Assembly (NCBI RefSeq): GCF_036370855.1
Contig: NC_088098.1
Coordinates: forward strand, 39,931,981-39,995,980
DNA from: Dromaius novaehollandiae
Taxonomy: Eukaryota > Chordata > Aves > Casuariiformes > Dromaiidae
Reading direction: 5' to 3'
Length of the DNA stretch: 64,000 bases
The notes below the pieces were generated by a model, which was not told where the DNA came from, searched no databases, and was given only the letters and a program-made list of their open reading frames with translations. The stretch's first letter is position 1; each line of letters begins with the position of its first letter. Positions 13,085 through 25,182 of the stretch are shown piece by piece. The position numbers and the translations under genes are program-made.

Positions 13085-13420
13085 TCCTCCAGCTTCCAGC
13101 CTGAACTGAGTCACATCACATGCCCATTTATTCTTGTGCTAGGGTTGTCCTTCAACTTTAATGGGTCTTCTCTTTTGCTGCTTTCACCCTCTAATGTATT
13201 TACAGAGGGCAATCATATCCCCTCTCAGCCTTCGGGTTGAGAGCTGCGCTCTTAGTCTCTGGAGCCGGCCTTCTCTTGATTGATCTAGTGGCTCTTTCCC
13301 ATTTCCTCATCTCTCTCCATTTGAGTTCAGCTGTCTTGAACCCGGAGGAGGAGGACCAGGGCTGTTCACAGGGTCACTAATGCCACATTATGTCCACCTA
13401 GCAGAACTCGCATGAGATCC
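13085..13420 (-). mobile_element. CR1-type LINE fragment, older subfamily, 3' part
   Basis: Read on the + strand, the text follows the reverse complement of the 3' region of sauropsid CR1 LINEs. The order matches: a phrase near 13126 (TTATTCTTGTGCTAGGGTTG), then GAGGGCAATCATATCCCCTC (13205-13224) followed by CAGCC, which is the antisense of the C-terminal part of the CR1 reverse-transcriptase ORF, then diverged sequence to about 13420. No intact frame remains and the ATTCTATGAT-type tail repeats of young copies are absent, so it is an old inactive fossil. It shares the same phrase order with the fragment at 20575-20905. Boundaries are approximate. Confidence 0.8.
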
Positions 13421-15739
13421 GCAGCTCCAGCTCCGTTCTGTTCCTGAGCACGCCTTTGGTACGAGGTACAGCCCTTACATACGTATACGCACAAAGTAGA
13501 ATTCACTTCTCATATGGTCACATCTGCACCGCAGCCTTAGAAGTTTCTCTCTTACACTTTATACCACTTTTCCTAGTTTCACTGTGTGTAGAAGTAAAAA
13601 AAAATCAATATTACCAAGAACAAAACTCATAACACATGTGAACAGAAGTCGCAGCCCTGTGTTAGTCAATAGATACTAATGAGCAGGTCCTTATGCAGTC
13701 TCTGCAGTACATCATGGTGTTAAGAGTATGAAATGTGCAGTCCCCTTGAAATGCCAGTATGGCACTGTATGGAGCTTAAGTTGAACTTTAGGTTTGCTCC
13801 TCTTTATGTAATACAACAGAATGGATGATCCTGCTGATATGGCTGGCTGAAAATAAACTTCTAAATAACTCTGGATAGGAAGCCGGTGAAAATATGGATT
13901 AAATTGATCTGTAGTGCCATTCAAATTGGAGCTGAAGAGCTCATATCTCTACAGAATCATTTAATCTCAAGGAATTGAGTAGGTTATGAAACACTGATTT
14001 TGTATTTTAAAAAGGTGAGTCTACGAGTTACAAGGCTATAACTAGGTAAGACAAAAAGGTGGGTTAAAAATTGCTTGTGAACAAGGAATTGTTATAAGAA
14101 CTATATAATGTCTGTGATCTTGATTGCTGAGGAATTTGATATTGATTAGTGTTTTAAAATACTGATGTGTCCTGAATAAACATCCTCCAGAATGCCAAAC
14201 CGATGCTGGAATGAAGAGGACTGGGGTGATATTACTTTGGAGGCCGTAACGACTTCAATGACATGAACAATGTTGTCAAATCAGTAAAAACAGAGTGATC
14301 CATTGGTAACTCACTTCCGAGTCCTGTTTAGGAGTAAACCCACAGGTGCACCACTGCAAAGCTGAAGATGCCTGCATCTGCCTGCGCATCCTACCTGTCA
14401 CGGGTATGCCTAGCCCTTCCTTCTTTCCTTGCTGCAAAGTCCCCGGCAAGCTCTAAGTGCAAGGGGCCCAGGGATCGCAAGAGGGGACCAAGAACCTAGC
14501 CTGATTCCTCACTCCCTGAGGAAAAGCAGGGGATTGCATAAGGGGTGTTTGAAACGGGGGTGATGACTTCAGGCTTGAGCTTCGCCTTTGCTTGTCCTTT
14601 CCTGCTGCTTAGCGTTTCGAGGCTGTGCGCGCTCAGCCGCCCGTCTGTTCTGTTTCTTCAAAGCTCTGCTCCTGTGGCTGCTCAGCTCTGTGCAGGGAAG
14701 CAAAGCTTTGAAATCGATGCTGTGTGACCACGGCATCCAAGTAATGAGTATTTAAAAAGAAGGTATGTGTGCACTGGGGAAAAGGAGGAGAGGGCGGGCT
14801 GAGGGAAGTGCTCATCTGTTTAAAATGTCAAAGCTTAAAATACTGCTCCCCAGGAAATTCAGGGAGCTTTGAGCCCAGCCAGGAGCTGTCTGCTTGTCCC
14901 ACTTCAGGCACTTTGTCTTCAGCGCGCTATGGTCTGTTTAGAATAGGGACATTTTTTCCTCTCAGTTTGGATTTGCATGCTGCCTAACGCTGTTCTTTGC
15001 AAAGTCTGATTTATATTGTTTAAATCATGAGACCTATTAATACAAAGTATATACTCCTGGGTGTATATTTGTCATGTTGCACATAAACTTACGTGGTCTG
15101 TTGAGGGCATGAAGTGTTTACCTATCTGATGGGTACATCTAGAGCTTAACCCATGGAATCAGTGACCATCTTTCCACTGTCTATAGCATGGTTTGGAGCC
15201 CCCCCCCCCCCAAGTTTACTGATGAATGTATTGAGTATTATTGCTTATGGTTTGTAGCATTCGTATTATCACAATTTAATTAAAACAATTAATATTCATG
15301 TAGTAATAGATGGTAGCAGCAATTTTGTGAACAAAATGGTTTTGAAAGTACCCTATGTGCATACAAATGGTTTAATTTAAATAAATATTATAATTAACAT
15401 CTTATTTGTAACATAAATCAGGATGTGGAAATGCGCTACAGAGCTCTGTGTTGTATAGCACTTTAGAAAGGCAAAATGTAGCATGTAAAGAAACAGGGAT
15501 GAGGCGAAGAACAATAGCATCACTGTATTGTGTTCTATCATTTAATTTTCCAAGATAGATACATAAAATCATATAACAAAAAGCCAGAAACAGGATCAAA
15601 TAAAAGGCAAGTAAAGATGGGAAGCTATATGACAGAAAACACATTGCTGTGAGAAAAAAAAAAGGTTAACCTGAAATTACCATGAGGAGGGGCTGAGTTT
15701 GGCTCCTCTTGCTTGTCAGCATTTCACTGCATTATTTTT
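13421..15739. other. No gene recognised
   Basis: Mixed sequence. A C run of about 13 lies at 15199-15211, followed by a very AT-rich stretch (15270-15420) dense in TAAT/ATTA cores of the kind bound by homeodomain proteins. A short stretch near 14240-14275 faintly resembles the glycine-rich tail of an hnRNP A-type mRNA but is too short to call. No gene is supported. Confidence 0.5.
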
Positions 15740-16140
15740 AGCGGAAGGCTCGGTATGAAGCCTTTGCTGGATGGCGAAAGGCCCTGTCTTCCCGCGGGTC
15801 TGCAGTGCCGACCTCGCAGGATGGGGAATGATAGCCAGCAAGCATACGGCTCTCCCGTCGCTGTGTCAAGGCGGGAGAGCATGCCAAACGTTAGCGCGGC
15901 TCCCTGGCTTCCCACAAGGATCCTGTTGGCAACATCAAAATGATTCCCAGCTAGCTAAAGCTCTGTCTGCAATATTTTGTTGTTTGAGAGCACTGTTTTG
16001 CATTGAAAATATTAGTGAGCAGCGCTGGGGTCGGAGGGTTGAATATTTTCCGGAGTATTCCCTCCTGCGGGTTTTTATTAACGAGGCTGATCCAGTTTCT
16101 CCAGCTGTCTGCAGATAGTCTGCGGAGGTGATTCTCCTCG
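15740..16140. promoter_or_regulatory. CpG-rich patch, possible regulatory element
   Basis: About 21 CpG dinucleotides occur in 400 bp, 14 of them in the first 170 bp, in an otherwise CpG-poor window. The patch contains CCCGCGGG (15789-15796), GCGCGG and an 11-bp GC-rich hairpin (15849-15880). Overlapping open frames on both strands (15713-15943 +, 15724-15915 -, 15771-16118 +, the last 115 codons) probably reflect its GC content. It could be a weak CpG island, an orphan promoter or enhancer, or an eroded GC-rich exon. No TATA box or splice site settles which. Confidence 0.3.
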
Positions 16141-16330
16141 CTCTGTGCTGGCTTCTGCTAGAGTAAAATGACCCCCTCCCCTGTGTGGGAGGGATTTTAT
16201 TTTAATATCCCTCAAGATGGTCTTCCCAGTCGTCTGCTGGTCTCTTTCCTTCCTGCTCCTTGCCTCCCCCACCCATTTGCTTATTACTCACACATCATGC
16301 TAGACTTTCAGAGAGGACTGGATGAGCCCT

Positions 16331-16358
16331 CCCCCACCCCCCGCCCCCCACGCACCCC
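16331..16358 (-). other. Potential G-quadruplex motif
   Basis: The + strand has C runs of 5, 6, 6 and 4 separated by 1, 1 and 5 bases. The minus strand therefore has four runs of at least four G with loops of 5, 1 and 1, fitting the usual G-quadruplex rule. It lies about 200 bp downstream of the CpG-rich patch. Confidence 0.6.
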
Positions 16359-19300
16359 ACCATATGTCCACAGTGTTTCTTCTAGGGACCTTTGGGCACC
16401 ATACCCAGAAGAGAGGGACTACCTGCTTTTTTCAAAGCAGATATTACAGCCACATCAGAATAATTCCTGAAAGGTTGTAGCTGAAGGTGCCTACCGAGTT
16501 AAGTGGTGTTATACCGCATGGCTCTAGAAGGGTTTCTTTTCCCTAGGAACTGGAAACCCCTATAGCCTGCCCAGCCTGATCCTCCTCAGCTCATTGCCCT
16601 AGGCAGCAAGCAGTGCGTATATAGGGCATTTGTACTTACCCTTGCGTGCCTGCTTCAACAGACAGAGACCACAGAAGGTTGTGGTGGGGGATTGTGTTCC
16701 TACTGCGCCGAGACGCGTGTTGAGATTGTGCTGCTCTTCGACCAAGCTTGAAACTGTTATGAATGAAGACATTAAACACATAAAAGTCAGTCTAATCTGC
16801 AGTGTAATGATTAGGATATTCATGCTGGAGACAGGCTTGGGTTCTGCTCCGTCTTCTGTGGACTGTATCTGATTCTAAATGTATATGTTCATTGTAAGGA
16901 AGACAGAAATAGTCGACCATGACTAACGCATTATCTTTGTTTCCTTTGATAAGAGGTAGCAATTATATCACTGAGTTTTCTATAATTGAGCAAGCTAAGG
17001 TAAAGTGATAGTGATAGGCCCAGAATTGTATAAAAGTTTGCTATCCGTCAGCCTCAGAGATGGAATTTCAGGGGGTCAATATTTTTCGAAAACGGTCATT
17101 GCATCTGATGTGGCTCTGTGTGTATGCTAGTTCATTATTATTATTTAGAGTGAGAATCTCTTTTCCTAGAATGGGTGGATGCTTTCTAAATATGTAACAA
17201 AAGACAGTCACCGTCCCGAGGAAAATGATGTGGTGGATCAAAGAAGGGATGCCCCTATAACAGCACATAGATTAAACAAAAAGACATTAAATAAAGATTA
17301 TCTTATTAGAAACTGTATCTGATGCATTATTTATTCATCTTTCAAGGAGGCTTATTTACACTGGGGCTATTCTGGGGTGATTAGTGTTTTTGTTTGTTTG
17401 TTTAATTTATTGTCTACTGGATCTACAACTTGTTAAGAAATATTTCTTGCTTTGTAAAACACTTTCTGGTTTCCAAGCTAGTACTCTTGTACAATGATAA
17501 ACTTATCATCAAGTCTGGGGACTTTGAGGGTGATACTTTAGAGAACTGGAGAACAAGAATAAAAGTAGAGAAAGCATAGAAGACCTCTGTGGTGGGCAGA
17601 AGAAACCTTTGGAGTTAGCACAGAAAGGATGTTGGATGGAATTCAGTTCCCAGGAAGCCTCTCTCTCATTAGGAAGCCTGTATGTTTTAAATGCTTGAAC
17701 TGTTGTGAAGCAATTTGTAGGTTGTGATGCTTCCCTCAAGGCAAGGCTTATGTTTAAAGCATCGCTGTGATATTATGAATAGATTTCATTTAGAGGGAAG
17801 GCCAAATGAAAACATCATATCTATTTGTTTCAGGAAATTCTGATGCAGCTCTTCATTTACATCTTGTCTCATCAGTAAATTTATTGACCCAAGGAGAACT
17901 GCCACAGTTTCATTTGGGTGAAACCTTCATTTTTTTTCAGGAAAATGGCTTAGGAAAAAAAAAAAGCTGTTCATTTTTGTTTCTTGGTACCTTTGCTGTA
18001 TACAATTTTCTGTTACATTTCTGTGAAGTGTTACTGCAGAATAGTAATAGATTTCTAACACAGTTGTAGTCTGGGTTTAACTTGAATTGTATTGCCTCTT
18101 CAGTACCAAAGGGAGCTCTATTAATGATCTTGCAATAGTATAAAAGGAGTTTGGCAAGTGAAAGAAAGCAATTTCTATGATCATCTATGACCATCATACG
18201 AAAGTGCTGATGTGGATATCCTGGAAAAATATTTTGCCTGTAAATCAAGTCATTAGTCATCTGAATGACTGCTCTGACTACTTTACTGCAGTAAACCATC
18301 CCATACCTGGTAGCACCTACTTCAAAGCAGTGACTTGATTTTTGTCCATTCTAGCAGGGAAAAACATACCAGTAAATCTACAAATCTGTTGTGTACAAAT
18401 TGAAGTGGGAGAGTGCATGGTCTCTGTATGATAAGGGAGTCAAACAATAAATGGGCAGCTTATTCCAAATGTGTCTCTTGGTGAATGGATGTAATTTTAA
18501 AGAAGTTAGAGCAGCACAGGAATGTAAAACTCAGCCAAAAGTGTCGGAGTAAAGAGAGATGAGGACCTCAAGCAGTGAGAGGACTTAATGCTATTACTTG
18601 AAAAGACATCAGCCAAACAGGAGGAAACTCCTTCTTCTTTGTTCATCAACCGTGTAATAACATTGTCTGCTACAGGATGTCCCGTGACATTTTCCTCTAC
18701 AGTCTGCTTACAGATCTTTTAGGAATCCTTTGAAGTGCTCCAGCCCCTTTCTGCTGCATTAAGAAAGGACCAAACTGTGAAGACTGGGTAGTGTTTTGTT
18801 TAAAACCCTGTCATCTCATCTGCCATTCTGCTCTTGGTCCTTCAATGCTTCTGTTGCAGAGTCTTCCTCTTTTTTGTATACCTTTCACATGTTAAGCAGC
18901 TCCAGGTTTTAAATTTGGCTATTCTTAAGTGTTGTTTGGTGTAGGAGCCCTTTAGGTCTCTGAAGGTCATGTAAGTCAGTTGTACTTCTTTCAAGAGAGG
19001 GCTAAAGGCTTCATTAATACTTCCTGATATTCCTAATCCAGGATTTTCCATTTTCATGTGAATCATGGTTTTGATGGTAGTTGCATGGTCTAGTGAACAT
19101 TGAGATTGTTTTACTACTGAAATAACATAAGTTGTTGAAGCACTTAAGCTAAGTGCTATGAAAATAATATAGACATTACAGATAACGTGATTGTTCTTGC
19201 AATGATATTTTGTTAGGCACTACTCTCTGATATGCCTCCTAGGCTTTGATGGAGCTTGTTCAAAACCTTGTGTTACATAGTTACCAGCTTTTTGAGTCAA

Positions 19301-20574
19301 GCAGCATGGATAGATTCTCAGTATAATTTAAGACTGTTTAAAACAGTACTGCAGTCATATCCATATAATTGTGCAACATGGTATATAGCACAATTACTTG
19401 AATGTACAGAGCAAGATAGGACAATTGGCCTTCTAAAGAAGACTGGAGGTATTTAACCATCTAATTTCTGTTGAAATCAACAACAATCCCTTAGTTCTTG
19501 GTGCTTATTCATAAAGAAGAGGTTAAAAACTATTTCAGAAGTTCTTTTGAATGTGGAGGTCATATCAATTTGCACTGGCTCTCAGAAGTTTCCTTGTTGC
19601 GCCCAGGTACGTATACTACCTCTTTAAGAAAAATCTCTTTATTATCCCAGCACCTCTGTGATGAGACAACCTGAGCATATCAAGAGGAGTTTCTTCCTGC
19701 AAGCATTTTCCCAAAGTAGGTGTTTCATATTTGAAATTCAGTGACACGGCAAGGGATGATGGAGAGCACCTAGAAATGGGCTAATGACATTACCTTTTTG
19801 TGCATAAGCAAACTGACACGAAGCTATGTCAGTAAGGTTAAATAAAAAGTGTTCTGGCAAGCCTCTGCCTTGTTTTGTCCTGGTAATATAGGACATCAGT
19901 CCATCAAAGTAGTAAAAGCAAATAAGAATTTTTTTGTTACTGTAACGTTCCCTGTGGTACCCCGTGCTGTGGTTTGTAAACGGAAAGATTAAAAAAGAGC
20001 ACTTTGATTCTTATTTATCACATATCCAGGGACAATGATCTCTACAATAAGGCAAAGATCTTACATGCCTTGAAAGTAAGTCCTACCCCATCTTCATCAA
20101 ACAATATGACTTGTCTCCCCTTGAAACACTGTGTTAGTATTCAGTAAATCTTAAGTAAATAGAGCTGATCATTGGGTCTTTCATACATGCTCACTAGATC
20201 TCTGTCTTTGGTGTCACATATGTCAATTGTGAGCTATGGCAAATGAAAATATAAGAAAGAAAGGTGACTATTATCATGACATTTGCATTTTAATTAGTGT
20301 CCCTTTTAAAGTTTTGTTCCTATTATAGTAATTGAGAAAATAACTTACGGCAATAATAAAAGAAAAGGTGTTTATTCATTCTCTATCTAGGACTCCAGAA
20401 AAAAATCAAAGGGATTTCTATGCCAAAAACTGAACTAGAAAGAATCTTTCATATGGAGTTTTTTCTGTCTTCATCACTGACATGTACAATTCCATTCATT
20501 AAACAATAGCTCTTAAGCTCTGTCTTAAACACTAGTTAAATTTCTAACCTCTTTTTTCCTACTACAAAACCGCT
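16359..20574. other. No gene recognised
   Basis: Ordinary sequence. Frames up to 120 codons (17937-18299, -) overlap others and carry no recognisable motif. A strong-looking minus-strand donor (complement of GTACTTACCC near 16632) has only a very short potential exon beside it. Nothing further can be supported. Confidence 0.55.
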
Positions 20575-20905
20575 TCACTCATGTGATGGTTAGGAACCTT
20601 TTTTCATTTACAGCCTAAATGTATTCGTGACTGCTTTATACTCTTTTATTCTTGTGCCAGTAGTGCCTCTGAGTTTAAAAAGTTCCTGTGTCTCTGCATT
20701 TATTCTCTCTTCCCCCACCCAATGTATTAATAGATAGAAGTCTTATCCACCCTCATTCTTCATTTTGTTTAGCTTAACAAGCCAAGTTCTCCAAGTCTCT
20801 TCCAATAGCTCAAGTTTTTGATGCCTCTGCCAGTCTAGGAAAAGTATACTGCATCTGCTCGATCTGCAGCATTTCCATTGTGAGTCAGGTATCTTGAACA
20901 TATGG
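20575..20905 (-). mobile_element. CR1-type LINE fragment, older subfamily, 3' part
   Basis: The + strand carries the antisense of the same CR1 region as the fragment at 13085-13420. The order of phrases matches: CAGCCTAAATGTATTCGTGA (near 20612), TTATTCTTGTGCCAGTAGTG (20647-20666), AATGTATTAATAGATAGAAG, then TAGCTTAACAAGCCAAGTTC (20770-20789) and CTCCAAGTCTC. The reverse-transcriptase C-terminal frame is destroyed by substitutions and small indels. It is an old inactive remnant with soft boundaries; the match may reach 20960. Confidence 0.8.
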
Positions 20906-23900
20906 AAATAAAAATGTCTATCTTGCAGATGAGACCGTGCTGGTACCACTGCTAGCAAAATCTATGTGAAGTAAACAGAAAAATAAAAATAGATAATGTA
21001 TCTCTGTCCTGCTGCTTTTATTCCAGGATATCTTCTGCCACAGGTTACAGTGGCTATGTAATTATTGGATATAATTTTCTTACCTCACTGTGACAGCTTT
21101 ATTGCAATGGGGGATTTTTCTCTGCCAACTATTATCTATTTATTTCATCATAATTTTGTTAATATTGATTCTTCACTTCCTAAAAAGAGAATCGGCAATC
21201 AGAGAGTGATACCAAGGACAAAACTCTTGTGCTTGGGTTCTCAAGACACTGGAGCATTCCCTGAGGAACAGCAGACCATCATGTTAACATGAGACTGGAT
21301 CACGTTTGTCTTTTTTGCCTTGTTTGCAGCTCCGAGTTGCGGGGTGATTAATTCTGGTATCTTGCTTCTACCTCAGATCTGATGCACTCCAGATCTCACT
21401 CCAGAAGTCCATGAGGGTTTCTCCTAGGAAAAAAAACTGCCTTGGAAGAGGCTTGGTACTGTCCTTCCCAGAAGTGGTTATGACTCAAATGACACACTGC
21501 TTTGTCTGTGTTACTCTTTCTCTGACTTCACATCTCATTACATTGTTAATGCAGGTAATATTAGCACCATCACATTGATTTCTTTATTTCCTGGAAAGAG
21601 TGTATCCTTTGGCTCGTGTCTTTCTCTTCCAGCAGGTTTCAGTTATCTCTAATGATTCCCATTTTTATATTCTAAACCAGTGGTTAGAGCTAATCCTTGC
21701 AATAGTATTCTAGGAGCCCTCCCAGACCCTGTTTCCTTGAAGGATTAGCTGTAGCAGTTTAATTTACACCACTGTCTATCTGGCTTCTGCTCTCACCCAT
21801 ATGGATACCTTCTGCTCTTTTCAGCAGGTTTCTGTTCTTCTCTCATTAGAAGCCTCAAGCAAAACCCAGGGCTCCTCCTTTTCTAGCTGAAGGGAGTGAT
21901 AACAACGGTGACATAAAATGAGATCTAGGTACAAGCCCAGATGGAAATTTTCTGTTAGAATAATGACTGTGATTAATCTGCATTTCAAACTTTGCCCCTG
22001 TGACAGGGAGTCACCAGGAATTTGCTACAGCTCCACACCACCATTTCACTGTTTTGCAGCTTTGAACTAGTGTAATGAAAGGGGTGATCAATATAGATCA
22101 GTTAGAAAGGGTTTGGAGGGGAGGAGAGGGTTTGCCTGCTTGTGAGCCAGACAGCTCATCTCATGCAATGAGGCTGAACAGCTTCTTCTTGATGAGCGTC
22201 ATGGTTGGGTGGAGTGGGGGTGCAGAGAGGCAATAAATGTCTTTCAAATTAGATTGCAAAACTACAGGGGTAAAACGGCTGCCTGGAATTTTTAACCAAG
22301 TACAATCCAGGTTAACTAGAATCTTTATTTCATTCAGTAGCTACTTCCCTAACTTCAGCTTAAATTATTACACTCCAGCCCTTTTCAACAGGGGGTCTTA
22401 TCTAAGGCTGCTTGGTTTTGCCTGCACAGCCCTTGACGGGCGCTGGTAGGGGCAGCCGTGACTACTCCCGCTGCCTGCCCTGCTTATCTCAGCGGCCGTG
22501 AGCGCACAGGCTTGTTGGGAGTCACTGACTCACTTCATCAGACGTCAGCTCGTGGCACCCTAAGCCACCTAAGCCTAAGGCACGCTCAGGTACCTCGAGC
22601 ATCAGATACCTCCAAAGGGGCAAATTTAGCAAATTCAGCAACGCTGAAGCACGCCCTTGAGCTCATTGTTGAACTGGGACCTCCTGGGTTCAGACAATAA
22701 AACTGAATATCCAGAATATGAAGTAAATCCTGTGTGAACTTTGCTTCCAACTAAAATGTTTCTATCCTATTTCTCAGATGGTAACAGTAAGTTAATTTGC
22801 TTCCATTGCTGTTCTCACAGATGAATTACAAATGTGTTTGCTTTTCACAGTAACTTTGGGCTATACTGGGGACATCACGTTCACTTTTGACTGAGCAAAA
22901 TGGATGTCACGTTGCCAGTCATTCTGTTTACATGAATCTTTTCATCATCAAAATTTATACTATGCTATTCCTTGGCAATGGTTTAAGAGAGTGATACATG
23001 GAAATAGTCACATGATAGAGGTTAGGCATCTATCTAGATTGGGGGTGAAACTCTTTCTCTAGAAGCTTAGGTAAGAATGCAACTCTGTTGCTTTACCCCA
23101 TTTAACAGTCTGGCCCTCCAGTATTGGCATATTGCTCAGGGGGACAGTAAATTTATTTAGAATAGCTATAATTCAACAGCAATGTTCCTATCTTCTTTCT
23201 GCTAACATCTAAAGGAGAGTGATTGACTTAAATTCATTGTGGCTTCTCTGTCAGGAAAAAAAAGGTAAATGGGTCTGTCTTTACCATCAGTGAGAGGCGA
23301 TGGGAGCAGCAAAGTGGAACGATGGACAACTTGTTATGAAACTCCTGGGAACTCGAAGGAAATCAGTTCAACTCCTACCACCTGAGAAAGACTTAGGGTA
23401 AAAGAATCAATTTACCCCCCGCCACTTAGGCTTCAAAAGTATAAAGCTGTCCTTCTGAAGTTCCTAGCTGATTGCCACGGACAGGAGAAATGAAGTGTCA
23501 CTAATCCTCTTGCTGTTTTCGTTGGACTTTTGAAGAGTACAGATCTGTTTTTAAAGGCTTCCTGCAGGCAGATCTTTTGCAGGTGAGTCTGTCTGCAGTG
23601 ATGGTGGGGCTGGAGAGCAGTACCCGGGTAATGAGATGGAGTCATCTGCCATAGCTTCTGGAAAACGTTTCGTGTGGAAAAGAAAGCATCCCTTCAGTCT
23701 GAGCATAAAAATATAAATAACATGTTTTGCTGGGGTTGGGATTAAATTATTTTAAATGGCATGGGTGAGTTCACTTGATCAACAAAAAGGAGGAAGCATA
23801 TCCAGTGAAAGACTAAATGCATTTTCTGATACTGCTTCAGGTTTCTGAAAAACACTTTCAGCTTTGCTGTAACCATTACAAATAGCACTAGGTTTGATAA

Positions 23901-25182
23901 CCGGACCATGAATTTTATTCCTCTTTTCTTCCACTGCTTTTGTAAGCTTCACAGTCTAAGGAAGGCTTAATTCTTAGATTATGTTTTGCAGCCCTTTGTG
24001 TTAGGTTGTTGGGGTTTTTTTGGCGAAATGCCACTATGCGACTGAAAATTACTAGGACAGCATGAGCTAGGACAGTTTTTACAAACAATAAGTGTAGCTT
24101 GAGCATCTGCAGACGCCCTGCTGTTCGAAGCAGATGAGAGGAACTTTCCTGACTGTCCATTAGGGATGATGGACTCTCCTGCAATCAGGGTCTGTGCCCT
24201 GCTTCATACCTTGTCTCACCTTCACCAAAAAGCTGTCTTTAAGAGATACCCTGCTTGGACTTTTATCTGCTGTCGCTGCTGGACCAGCCACAAAAGTGGA
24301 GCCACTGAGCACAGGGGGAGGAGGGATGACGTGTGTATGAACAGAGCTGAGTTCTGCAGAGACGGCATCCAGCTCGTGGAGAAAGACACTTTAACAAAGC
24401 TAGGCCGCTTCTTTCCTGAAGGCTCCCACCGTAGAGCAAGTTCATGACCCTTGTTCTTTTTCAAGCAGACATGTTTTCAGTTAAAGCTGCCTCCTTAACA
24501 AAAAAGGGAAAGGGCAGGCTGGGCCATGTGACGTCTCCTTAAGGCTCTTCCCTTGCAGTGTGACTAGAAGAATGGCCTCAGGCAAGGCTGCTTAGGAGAA
24601 GGGGGGGGAAAAGTTTCTCTTGCTGCCTTTCAACATAAGGCAAAGGTGAAGGATTATTTTTTCTTCTGTAAATGTTGGGGTTTTTTTCTCTATATAGCTA
24701 TCCGCTGTTACAGTTCAGGTAGCGTCACCGTGTCCATTATGAACCTGTTTCTATCTATTTTATATGGTATCTTTAGAGAAAATAAGTTATAATTCATAAA
24801 TGTGGGGACCAGCTAATTTTTGATTTGCAAAAAAAAAAAGCCCCAGAGAAGCTGCAACATTTCCTTTCACGTGGTCTCACACCGATACCAGTTGCAGGTC
24901 CCCTAGTTGACCAGGTTACTGGGTAAGGATACCACTACACTGGCCTCATCAGCTCTTGAGCCTCACTTGGTCTAAATAGTCTGCAAGGCTGGCTTCTTTC
25001 AGGGCTCCTGGGCAGACCTGAGGGTAACCCTCAATGACTCACTTCCAAGAAAAATCTTGCAGTTGAGTTTCCTTATTCCTTAGGAACGACCCCTACATTT
25101 CATATTTAGATTAAGTCAGATACTACTCAGAGCACTAGCCTCTCTGAGTTCTTTAAAGAACCACCATGGCAGAAGTAAATAG
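20906..25182. other. No gene recognised; one CpG-enriched regulatory-looking patch
   Basis: Mostly ordinary sequence. The segment 22430-22600 is richer in GC and CpG and holds an AP-1-type dyad (see 22519-22531). A perfect-looking donor (GCAG|GTGAGT, 23578-23587) lies downstream of weak acceptors, and no convincing exon can be drawn. Short G runs occur at 24601-24608. Confidence 0.5.
22519..22531. promoter_or_regulatory. Dyad of overlapping AP-1-like sites
   Basis: GAGTCA-C-TGACTC is a perfect inverted repeat with a one-base centre; with the next base it includes the AP-1 consensus TGACTCA (22526-22532). A CRE-like GACGTCA follows at 22541. It lies in a locally CpG-enriched patch. This is motif-level evidence only, and such motifs arise by chance. 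Confidence 0.25.

Noticed and set aside
14215..14300. Faint resemblance to the Gly-rich tail of hnRNP A-type mRNAs
   Set aside because: Only about ten contiguous bases agree (AACGACTTC region); no poly-A tail or further matching sequence was seen.
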